Source: Dasyornis broadbenti
Taxonomy: Eukaryota > Chordata > Aves > Passeriformes > Dasyornithidae
Direction: 5' to 3'
DNA length: 64,000 bases
Assembly: GCA_013397935.1 (NCBI GenBank)
Contig: VZRN01002233.1
Location: forward strand, 1,137,198-1,201,197
Both the position numbers and the translations under genes were made by a program. A model generated the notes under the pieces. The model was not told the DNA's origin. It saw nothing but the letters and a program-made list of their open reading frames with translations, and did no database searches. The first letter of the stretch is position 1; the number at the start of each line of letters is the position of its first letter. Below are positions 12,829 through 23,145 of this stretch, piece by piece.

Positions 12829-15625
12829 GGAGTGTCAGTCAAGTGACAGGGACAAAAAGTGTCAGGGACAATTTCTGTGAGCTCAGTAAGCATAAATGCA
12901 TATATGAGGTTTATTTCTCAACAGCTTAGAGCTGTATCAGACATATCCACATCTGTAGCCATGTCTTTGCTGCCTTACCCTGGTACAAAGGGGTGCATTG
13001 ACTCTCCAGGGATTGCCAGGAAGGGATTACTTTAGCCTGAGCTAGAAACTACAATGCTTTCTTCGTAGGTAGCCTAATCACACGTTAACACTGTGTTCTG
13101 CAGAAATTAATAGAGATAAGGCTGAAAATAATACTCACCCACGGAGTCTAAAAATAAGCACCAAAATTTCCCCTCCTCTTTTCTCTCTGCTTTGTGTTTC
13201 CCCTCAGGTGATGACACCATTCTCCTCTCCAGCTCTCCTGAAATGTATCGTGAACATCATGGTTACAGACTGTTCTGGGGAACAGTTTTTTAACGTAGGG
13301 TCAGAGTTTTGGGATGTACTTCGTGAGGCAAATCAAAATCTTATTAGACCAGAATAACCAACAGAAGGCACTGGTTGAACATGGTCTCCAAGAATCAGAT
13401 ACCTAGAAATATATTTGAATATGTATAAATTAGGTGGGAAGCCTAATGACAAGAGTGAAATGAACTAATTACAGTAAACGGGGTGTTTTCAGCTGCAGTA
13501 CCATGAAGAAATACTCTCCTTCAGAGTATTTTTGGTGTGACAGACTCTGTTTAGTTTCAGTGCTGCAGCTCAGCCCATTTCAGACTTCTAAAACCAAGCC
13601 AATTAAAACACCAAAAGTTTATTGAATATTGATTGTTTTAGATCATGCAATTTAATGCAGCCTTGATTCATGTAAACACGGAAATTTTGAGAGCACAAAA
13701 TCCTTAAAATCAGTAAAAGGGCAGTAATTTATGAGGAGCTCTGCAGAAAGTATCTGCAGTTCCCACCAGGTCGACAAGCTTCCCAACAAAAGGACAGATC
13801 AAGAGGAAATGGGGAAAAATTCCCAAAAATGGGGAGTAACAACCCCAATTTGGGGGCAGTTTGGTATGCACCTCTGTAGTATTGGCATGTCCTCATGCAT
13901 ATATATTATGAACTAATTAATTCTCAAAAAACATCTTATGAGGCAGGTAAAATAAGTTTCCATCTCCCATATGAAAAAATGCGAGGTCAGTAGGTGTGAT
14001 ATACAGATGGAGCTGGCTCTAGAAGTGGCGTAAAAAAAATGGGAGTTCTGGGATTACACTTGTTTTGTAGCATTGAATTTAGAGAATTTGGTGAAGGGAA
14101 GGGAGAAGAATCAGTTTTTCCTGACACACTGTGTCTATCTGCATGCAATCCCTGCCATAAGGTGTCCCCAGCCTGGGCTAAGCCCAGGTGACTGGACCGA
14201 GGAGCCTCAGGGGCGATTCCCTGCACAGCACAGCCACAGTGTCCTGCTGCCAGATGCATGCTCCATTACATTCTTCCAGTCCTGAAGGAAAAACACTTTG
14301 AATTCAGCAATATGTAATATTCCTGTTAATGTGAGGCAGGAGACTGGCAACACGCCACTTGCAGAGCCCAGCAATGGAAAAAGCAGAGAGTGAGCTTAGC
14401 CTCACAATGTGAAGCAGACAGACTTATTGTGAGCTGTCTCCATCCCTGGGGCTGGATGCTCCAGGCTGATTTATTAGCACAATATTTACAACTAACACAT
14501 ATGAAATGCATTATGAGAAGAAATAAATCTCCTAGCATGCTCGTAGAGCAGCTAAGATAAAAGAATGCATATGGTAAACTAGGTGGCTGTTTGTCATTAA
14601 GTGTGGTACTGAAGCCAGAGCACGTCTCTGGGGCAGGGGAGGCTCAGGATTTGCATTGGGGTTTATCAATACTCTGCAAAACACAAGCCATTAAGCAGAG
14701 ACTTTCAGGAAGATGTCCCAGCTTTTTTTTTCTGTCTAGTGAACTCAAAGCTGATGAAAGATACTGTGTTGGAAGCCCCTGGGAGTAAAACAGGACTTGA
14801 AATGAAGATCAGTCTTATGCCTTTGCAAAGACCCAGTGACAGGCCAGAGTTCAGTTCCCAGGTCTCATGTTAGCACAGGCAATATCCCTAATTTTTGTGC
14901 ACCCGTGTTCCATCTCATAAACAGGTTATCAGTATGAAATTAAGTAAGAAAGGGCTACTTTAAGGCAGAGGGCATATCATAATTAAGTATTCTGACTTAC
15001 TGCACCACACTACAGGGAGTAGAAATTCCCTGAATTAATTCCTAAATTAAATCATCACTGAACAGGTAAACATTTCAGAAAAACAACCATCCCTTACTAA
15101 ATAATGGAACCAGCAAATAAGGATGTCAATTCTGGTTTCTCTGTAATTGCAAAACCCGAATCCCACTCCCAGAAACACTGATGACAATTCCCTGCTGATC
15201 CCTGCTGTCTTTTGAACCCTGCAGTGAGCAGGCTCCTCTAAATCTCATTTGGCTAGAGCGGGAACAGGAGGCAGCTCTCACTTAAATGCATCTATATTTG
15301 ACATTTCTGCCTACAAAGCTGCATTGGTCATAGATTGCATCTCCTCATGCCCAGCCAACCCAGTCAGGCCCAAACAGCTTCTTGGAAGGACCCAGATTCA
15401 TCTCTTCCTTTGACACTAAGATTTAATGGTGACAACTTTTTTTGCAGCTCTTTGTGATGTTGCCTCTCGTCTGGTGGGATGCGGCTTCAAGTTAAACAAC
15501 TCATTTTCTGCATGGTACAGCAGAGCCACGGAGAGCTGTGAGGCTGCTGCTTTTCCTCAGCGTGTTCTGATAAAACAGCTGATTCCAGTATGGGAGGACA
15601 GACTCATAAAAATAGGCTAATGATG

Positions 15626-15655
15626 GAACCAGACTGGTACGAACCAGACTGGTAC
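15626..15655. repeat. Tandem duplication, 2 x 15 bp
   Basis: GAACCAGACTGGTAC is present twice without a spacer, followed by a degenerate third start. It looks like a simple slippage or duplication event. Confidence 0.9.
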
Positions 15656-16587
15656 AAACCAGAGCAAGCACTTCAGCTAAGTGAACATGCTTCCTGTCCT
15701 CAGCCAGAACAACATCTTGGTTTAGCTACCACACATCTCTCTCAGAGCACTTCCCACTGATCAAAAGGGAGCAACCAAATTTCTATGACAGCGGGAGCAG
15801 TTGGATTGAAGGAACAGCAAAGCGGATTTGGGGAGCAAGAGAGGTTCTGTTGGTGAAAATCCTCCAAAATCAGTCCAATTCCAAACTCACTCATGAGAGG
15901 AACAGTAGCATGAAGCTACCTTTTGATAACAGCAGTTTTGGGATGCAGCAGGAAGGCATCAGCTTTCTTGTGCTGGAGTTGACTGAATGGATTTGACTGA
16001 CAGATGCTGGGAGCTGCAAAGTGACAGCAGAGGCAGGCACAGCCCTGTTCAGCACCTCTGCCTGGGTGTTGCAGCTCTGTCACAGCAAGGGACGTTCCAG
16101 GCAGAGCGACCTCTCACACTGACAACGTTGCAATGGAGTTTCAGCTCAGTGGGTATTAAGACAATGTAAATAAACCAAACTCAGCCCATGTCTGATACAA
16201 TTAAATAAATGACATATGGAAAAAAAGAAACTAGAGCTCTCCTGTATTTTACTGTCAGGATTCTAAATTAATCCCATTTTGTATTTCTTTTGTCAAAACA
16301 TTAATGACAAAGGGAGAATGAATATGAAAAATACACCCTTCTCAGTGAAAGGATTTGTACTTGCCTCTACAGCTTTGAATATTCCTTCAGATTCACCCTA
16401 TTTTCTTTCTAAAACACTAGTTAGGCCTTAAAAAAATTGCAAAACTAACTAAACCTACTACCCACACTTGTTGAAGCATACATACTCATCTATTGAATTA
16501 CCTTCTATTTTATGTTGAGTTTATATACCATTGTAGTTATAGACAAAATCATGCCATATTAACTAGCAGTGGTAATTTTTTTTTTTT

Positions 16588-16656
16588 NNNNNNNNNNNNN
16601 NNNNNNNNNNNNNNNNNNNNNNNNNNNNNNNNNNNNNNNNNNNNNNNNNNNNNNNN
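16588..16656. other. Assembly gap (69 N)
   Basis: Sixty-nine undetermined bases follow a run of T at 16577-16587. The poly-T edge suggests a homopolymer or repeat that could not be assembled. Real missing length is unknown. Confidence 0.98.
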
Positions 16657-19600
16657 GCTCTTTAATCTGTTTATTTCAAATGAAGGAATGATACACAGCA
16701 AACAAGAGAGATTTGTGAGATACACTTGAAATTAAATAAAAACAACAACAAAAAAAAACCAACCCAAAAAACAAGAAAGCAAGCAAGAAATAAATATGAA
16801 AACCTCAAGCCATATTTCATCCTAAACTCAGAGTCTAAATCCTTTAAAGTTTGGGGAGATGATACAAGTCCCTCAGCAGAATTCTGGGCTGGGCCACAGA
16901 ACCCACGGCTCCATGCCATCAAACCTAATCTTTGTTTGAAATCTGACACATTCTCTCCAAGTTTTCAGTCACACTGCAAAATTCTGAGAGGATGAAAGAC
17001 AGATTCTCCTCCTCTCTTACACCAACCCCAGGGCCTAGAAACCGCAGGACTTGATTTAACCAAACACACACTGGGCCAGAAAAATGATGAGTGATACTGG
17101 GACTTGACTGACACCAAGGAGACTTCATCTGATTCATGGTTTTCCAACATGATCATTGCATCACCTCAGACCCCTGAGCAGATTGTGCCGAAATGAGGAG
17201 GTAACCAGAATGCCAAAAAGCATCTCCTCACCGGCCAAACTGAAAGCAAAGTCAGCAGAGTCTCTTCCTCCCTGGAGAACTGCACTCCCCAGACAGGCAG
17301 CAACCTCCCAGCTCCAAACAGGCAACATCTTCCAGGTGCCTCCCCCTGTAAGGCAACTCTTTGCAGAGCTACTACCACCAAAAAGCCCTCTAGACCTTCC
17401 TTCTTACTCAACTGAACTCCTCTTCACTCCATCTCTCATCCAAAAAATTAACTGTATCACGTAAAGCCTGGACCAAGTTAAATCTGCTGGCTCCCAAACA
17501 GGCTTCTTAAGCTTCTATCAACTCAAGAATAGGGTATTTGCTTCTAAATCTCCAAAGGAGGATTAGGCAGGGTGACTATAATTCTAACCAGCCTCACACC
17601 TGCCACTCATTCTTAGTGAAAGAGAGGTGCATTTTAGTATCTGGAAATCACTAGCAGATGAACATCTTTATTCAAGGTAGGATATCATAGATTACAGTTC
17701 CTAGCTCCCTTGTTTCCTGACTGCATAGGGAAGAAAAGCGTTTTTTTCTGTGAGACAAAGAGTGGATATGATTGTTTGTTTTGGTTCCGGTGACATCACT
17801 CTTTTTGTCAGCACCGTATCTCAATAACTGACTGATCTGAGGAAGGACTACAGCAGTCGACTGTCTTCTGAAACTTTCTCCCTTCATCTCCCTCTATTTC
17901 AATGCCCCAAACAAAAAAGAAGGTCATTGAGAGACTTTTTCATATATGTTGTCCAACCTTTGATCAAAACCCGTCATTTTCCATGATGTTTACATGTAAG
18001 TCCCATTGCAATGACATCAGAGCTCCCCAGTACCATTTTAGCACCACTTAAAGTGGCAATACTCAGAAAACCATTTATCTTTATACTGTAGGAGTTTGAG
18101 CAGTGCTGTTATTACTTTTGAGGGGGAACTGTGCAGGCTCCTTGTCAATTGGTTTAGGTTGCCTAAATGAAGCCAAACTGCTCTTGCCATCCCCAGCTGC
18201 TGCTGCTGCCTGTGAGTTCCACCTTCCCTACATTCACTTTAATCCATCAGCCAAGAGCAAAACAACTTTCCCTTGGTGCACCTCCTGCAAAAAGGGTAAA
18301 AAAACACCACAAAAGGAAAAAAACCACACATCACTTGCAGCATTTTTACATGTAATAGTAACAGTCTCTTGGTACCACCATCAGCCATGGCATTTCATTC
18401 ACACAGAACACTTGTGGGCACATCACATATGCTTTTCCATTCAATGTATTTTTAAATGTTTCCCAGGCAACTGTTTCAATACAATATGCCTCCTTGGCAA
18501 CCCGGTACCCGCAAATGCCATGCTAGTCTCCCTAGTCCTCTTTTTAGGTCTTCCCATCTTGGCATATAAATGTCACAAGGCTGGATATTCCAACCCCAGC
18601 CACACAGGTACTGCTCTGTCCTTGCACTTGGAAACGCCGAATTGATGAGTTGTGCACTGGATGCTGCACGTTGGCAAATCCAGCTTTGGTGAGCTACCCG
18701 AGGGAGCAGGTTTCAAAAGCAGGGACTTTTTGTGAAAAAGAGAACATCTCCTTTAGCTAAAATTAAGGAGAGCCCACAAAACTGTCTCCACTCAAGTGAC
18801 TTTCTCTGGAAGCAGCAGTGAGCCTGCACTTCTCAAACTGAAATGCACGTCATCTTTATTCTCCTGACTAAGCCAGTCTTACCCAGTTTTCCTCATTTTG
18901 TGGTTTAATTGTAACATATCATATTAACGAAGAGTCAAACTTTCCCATTTCACCAAAGCCAGTGATTAGCACTGCACTGAGTGGGTCAGTGTGGCTGAGT
19001 TACTCTTTCCAGGGCTGCATTTGCTGCCACTGGGCTGCTGAGGGGACGCGTTGTGACATTAGAGTGCCAGCATTTCAGCTGTGGGACGTTGGCTGCAGCA
19101 GCTTTCCTTGCTGCTGTGCTCTGCAGGCTGTGGTCTCTTTGGGGACATTGTCCTTTACTACATTTAGCAGAATGGACACACTCATCCTTGAGTGAAGTCA
19201 CAGACTATTTGACAAGGACAAAAAATTATCAACATGTACTCCTAAGCTATGCACTGATTAGATAAAATAATTAAAATACAATATTTCAGTGGAACAATGG
19301 AACAGTTTCTTCTGAACATTTTTATCTGATACAGGAGCTATCACTACAGAAGCAAAGATATTTCAGAAGGACTAAAACTATCAGTGAGCATCAGTCATCT
19401 TAAAAAAAAAAGTTTTAATAAAAATTGCATGTGATTCAGTGTTGAAGTGGTACATTAAAAAAAATAGTAGCTCCTTCATGCAATGACATCAGGCTCTGAG
19501 AGAAATCCAGCAGAAACTGTGGCACCTCTTCTTCATTGATTACTCCATAACAACAGCTGAAAATTACAGTTTTTCCAGGCTATAAAATGCCTAGCACTCC

Positions 19601-22535
19601 AAATTCTACACTAGCAGCAAAAATCTCCTCCCTGTCTGTGAGCTGTTGTATCTGTAATAGAGACCCAGGCTCTCTAATTCTTCCCAAATGCAGAAACTCT
19701 CATTCAATGCTGCAGCTGTTGGGGAGGAAATCAGAAATAGCAGAAGGCGGATTAGTTGATAACGTACCAGTTCTTCCTCAGCAAATGCTGGCACCTGCGT
19801 TTTACACTCTCCTCTTTCCCTCAGCCCAGGAAAAGATCATTTGGTTTGTTTGGCAGGCAATTTATAGGCTTTAGTGATTGTGGAACTGCAAAAGGATTAG
19901 AATTTGTTATAATAGCCCCTTCTTCCTGAGAGCAAAAGTTAAAACTGAGGCCCGCTTTACAGCAAGAATCACGGACCGTGTAAGTAAAGATTACACGTGT
20001 GCAGCTTGATGAGACTCAACAGGGAAGAGATAACTACATATGCTGGCACTCCATTTACAAGGAAATCCCTGCAGATAATCTGTAGGAGCATTCTGGCTTC
20101 CACAAACTCAAATCCCTTGACCGCTGGCTCAAATCCAGTCAAGGCTGACGATCAGAAAGACTACTCCCTGCATTTCTAGAACTTTTTTCTCAAGACCATT
20201 AAACATTCTAATTATTAAATTAGCAAGACCCAAAATCAAGCAAGAAGTAATAGGATTTCCATGCAGTGAAGGAAACAGTAGATATGGTCTTGTGCAAAGT
20301 GGGAAACCCAAGAACAGGGCCTATTCTACACTTCTTCATATTCTAAGTACATTAATTCTGGAAAGATGCAGATGAAAAATACTAAATACCCTCAATGGAC
20401 AAAGATTTCTAGTTTGAAATCTACAGGTAGTTACAGATGCAGATAGAGCAAGAATGAGAACATTCATGACATGGTTAGACTGGGTATGCATTAAACAAAC
20501 AACAATAAGAAAATCTTAGAATTTGCTTTTAAATCTACAAAATCCAAACCCACCTACAATCTACAGTTGCTACAGAAGCAAGGATTTTCCCTTTTGCTTT
20601 TTACAAGCAGAAGCTGCTATAATAATTATCCCTATTATTTTTATTATATTTTTTCATTTGTGGCCCTTACTGCACAATAACGAATTTTTATGTTCTCCCA
20701 TAATAAAGCTTTGCAAATGCTGTAAGTGCTCACAGCACCACACGGCAACACCTCCTGCATGGAGAACAGGCTGCACTCCTGATGGTTGTTCTGGCAGAAG
20801 TCGTATCTAACAACATAAATTCATGGGTATAGCACATGATTTAGGAGCAGAGGATTGTCCAAGTAGTGTCCAAGGGGTCATAAAACATAAAACACTAATC
20901 CAAACATCACAAGAATAAAAGAAACCCTGTGGCATAACTGATCATTAACATAGATACACCCAGGAGTATGTTCGGAGTGCTTTCACAGCCCCCTGAATTT
21001 CGTTAAATCCCTACTTTTGCATAGTTTGCTGCCTCCATGTGGTGACAGTCAGCACTGGGCACAATTCCCAATGGTCCTGAGTAAAATCCCCCAAGGAACA
21101 CTTCTTCAGCTAGTTGTGAAATCAAATTTCTACCCCTCCTCTGTCATATCACTTTCCACCACTTCCACAGCTGATCTCCTCTCCAATCCACACTTTTGCT
21201 TTATTTACACTCCCTTTCTCCTGCTGTTCTTTGCTCTGTCTCTGCTTCCATCACCACCTTCCTCTCCACAGCAGCCTAAAACCTTCATATCTAAATTCAC
21301 CCCTTGCCTCTGTTCCACTTACCTTGTTCCACCTGCAGCTTTTGGGGGAATGCCTTTCCCGACAAAGAAGGAAACGAGGTCCTGTTTCCTGGGATCTCCT
21401 TTCACCACAGCAGCTTCTAAACGGCAACAAAAATGACAGGCAGAACACTGTGACTGTCCCTTGGGTGTTCTCTGGGCACTGCAGTAACTGTAACAGATAA
21501 TAATGTGGGAAAAGGTTAGTCTGTGTGACAGGGGTTAAGCTTTTCCACTGTCATTTCTTTCTTTCTGAATTTCATTCTCATTTTAGTCTGTCCATCCCAC
21601 AGCTGAAGTGCTGGCCCTCTAGTGTGACAATTTTTCATAATTTTGATTTTTCAGCTGGCCACCTGTTATATAAACAGACACAGATCCTGAGAGCAACCCA
21701 AAATTTTGCAGTTCCAAGACTTCTATCCACAAAAGGAAACCTATTAACGCTCCTTTAATGTTAAGAAATTATATTACATAGAGTAAAAGACATTATGGAC
21801 TCACTGAAACACAATGTACCTGAGTTAACACAGGGAAGGTGAAGGTTGGGCAGAGCATCCCAGATCTGTGACTGCACTGAATCACCCTCAGCTGAAACAC
21901 CTTTGGATGGGGCTGCCGGGACCTGCCTAGATTTAAATTTATGTGAAATGTGAATCTCTGAACTCTGATACCCATTTTCAAGGTTCAGATCCGCTCAAAG
22001 TATGTATTAAGTCATGTCAACTGTTACTTAATAAATTTTTGCTGGGCCGTGTGACCAACACAATCATTCACAGGTGTATCTTTTAATACAGTCAATACTG
22101 ATGTCTCCTTTCCACTCTGAAGAATCCAAGGATGAAACTGTTCAGACATCCAGTGATACATAAATGCACTTACAGAAAAATAATGTGAACTTGGATTCAT
22201 GTTTCACCAATAATAAATTGGTTTTATGGAAGAAATGCTCTGTACTGGTGCTCCCTCATAAACACCTGTTACCAAACTGGATTTATTTCCTTGTACGCTA
22301 ATTTTTTGCATAAATGTTGAAGAATTTAACAGTAGAGTTACTTTCTGATCCTTTCGTGTACTGTTGGAGGATGAAGTGTCTGTCACCATTCCTCTGGTGT
22401 GTCTGTTTTTGAGAAGGCTGCAGCCCGGGGAGTGTTTAAACCCTCAGTAGCACCTTTTTTATTTCAAGCCACAAGGCGACATTCCCACCAAAAATGTCAA
22501 ACTGCAGCACTTCAGCTTCTTCCCTCAAAGAGGAA
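16657..22535. other. Gene-free stretch upstream of FAAP20
   Basis: An A/C-rich low-complexity tract lies at 16734-16795 just right of the gap. No exon is recognised. The longest open frame (18103-18645) begins at GTG rather than ATG and has no homologue I know. The stretch 21140-21340 is pyrimidine-rich. In human the next gene in this direction is SKI, but none of its conserved coding sequence is seen here. Confidence 0.5.
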
Positions 22536-22652
22536 TTAGGTCAGAGGGACGCTCCCAGTCAATTTGATTTTTCGGAAGAATAGCCTTTGGGTTTGCTCGG
22601 GCACGGCAGCTCCAGACCCACTACGACACCGGCCACGCCAACCCGCCGCCAT
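22536..22652 (-). CDS. Small 38-codon ORF at divergent promoter (speculative)
   Basis: Reading away from FAAP20, an ATG in an excellent Kozak context (AACAAG before the ATG, then G) opens a 38-residue frame starting MAAGWRGRCR and ending LTGSVPLT before TAA. The ATG is part of a YY1 motif, so the Kozak match may be a by-product of that site. I see no good splice donor inside the frame and do not recognise the peptide. It may belong to a divergent noncoding transcript. Confidence 0.15.
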   Translation of the reverse strand: MAAGWRGRCRSGSGAAVPEQTQRLFFRKIKLTGSVPLT

Positions 22653-22655
22653 CTT
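22645..22655 (-). promoter_or_regulatory. YY1 binding motif
   Basis: On the minus strand the bases read AAGATGGCGGC, an exact match to the strong YY1 consensus. Such sites usually sit just downstream of a start site and point along transcription. Here that implies a leftward (divergent) transcript as well as FAAP20. Confidence 0.7.
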
Positions 22656-22796
22656 GTTCCCCTCAGCGACAGGGGCCGCCCACCACACCCCCTAACCCTG
22701 CCCTTCCCAACACACTAAAACCCTACAAATATATGGCGTTTGAGGGGTAAAAGCAAGGAAAAAAGGGGTGTTTTCGCGGCAGACCAGCCCCCGGCG

Positions 22797-22806
22797 GCTG
22801 AGTCAT
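22797..22806 (-). promoter_or_regulatory. AP-1 / NRF2-type motif
   Basis: The plus strand reads GCTGAGTCAT. Its complement ATGACTCAGC matches the NF-E2/antioxidant-response core and contains TGACTCA (AP-1). It lies about 240 bases upstream of the FAAP20 start codon. Occupancy is inference. Confidence 0.4.
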
Positions 22807-22882
22807 GCTAGGGCTGGAACAGCGGGCTCTCCTCAGGGCGCCCTCAGTGCTGCTTGTCCGCTCCCGCCGCTCCGCGCCCTGA
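22805..22882 (+). other. Upstream ORF, 25 codons, in frame with FAAP20
   Basis: ATG at 22805 opens a 25-codon frame ending at TGA 22880-22882, in the same frame as FAAP20. The stop shows the FAAP20 protein cannot extend through it. No further ATG occurs in frame before 23042, which fixes the start there. The uORF matters only if transcription begins upstream of 22805. Confidence 0.45.
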
Positions 22883-22918
22883 GGGCGGAGAGCGACAGTC
22901 CCGCAGCGAGCCCGGCCC

Positions 22919-22972
22919 AGGAGGAGGAGGAGAAGGAGGAGGAGAAGGAAGAGGAATAGGAGGAAACTCCGG
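22919..22972 (+). repeat. GGA-rich purine tract
   Basis: About fifty nearly pure purines built of GGA and GAA units lie just upstream of the FAAP20 start codon. Runs of GGAGGAGGAGG can form two-tier G-quadruplexes. The tract probably lies in the promoter or 5' UTR. Confidence 0.8.
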
Positions 22973-23041
22973 CCGTCCTCTTTCCCCGCCCTCCCGCGGC
23001 CGCCAGCGCCGCCCCTCGGCGAGGCGCGGGGAGCCGGGGCA

Positions 23042-23145
23042 ATGTGTGAGGAAGGAGCCATCAAGCTGCGCCTGAAGTCCCGGACGGCGCTGTCCGCCCG
23101 CGGCCGGGAGCGCAGCCCCGGGCCCGAGCCCCCGCCGCGGCCGCA
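23042..23145 (+). CDS. FAAP20: FAAP20 exon 1 (coding part)
   Basis: It encodes 34 residues starting MCEEGAIKLRLKSR, a basic then Pro-rich segment, plus two bases of a split Gln codon. The ATG has G at -3 and is the first in-frame ATG after an upstream stop at 22880. The donor is GTGAGT. N-terminal sequence similarity to human is weak, so the start rests on frame and context. Confidence 0.85.

Larger units (their letters stand above)
6556..16587. other. Gene-free stretch with low-complexity tracts
   Basis: No exon is recognised in these 10 kb. The stretch holds A/C-rich tracts, a T18 run (9509-9526), a T/G-rich tract near 11353-11409, two short perfect hairpins (11630-11658 and 12801-12828) and small tandem duplications (15626-15655). 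The overlapping open frames at 8066-8577 start at GTG and match no family I know. Confidence 0.5.

Noticed and set aside
18103..18645. 180-codon open frame, Leu-rich start, the longest in the gene-free part
   Set aside because: It begins at GTG, not ATG, shows no known domain, and has no promoter or splice context. It is most likely a chance frame.
21017..21500. 139- and 89-codon frames in pyrimidine-rich DNA
   Set aside because: The Ser/Pro/Leu-rich composition follows from CT-rich sequence, and there is no homologue or exon structure.
22854..23075. Gly/Pro/Arg-rich ORF across the FAAP20 promoter
   Set aside because: It is out of frame with FAAP20, and GC-rich DNA with few stops explains it.
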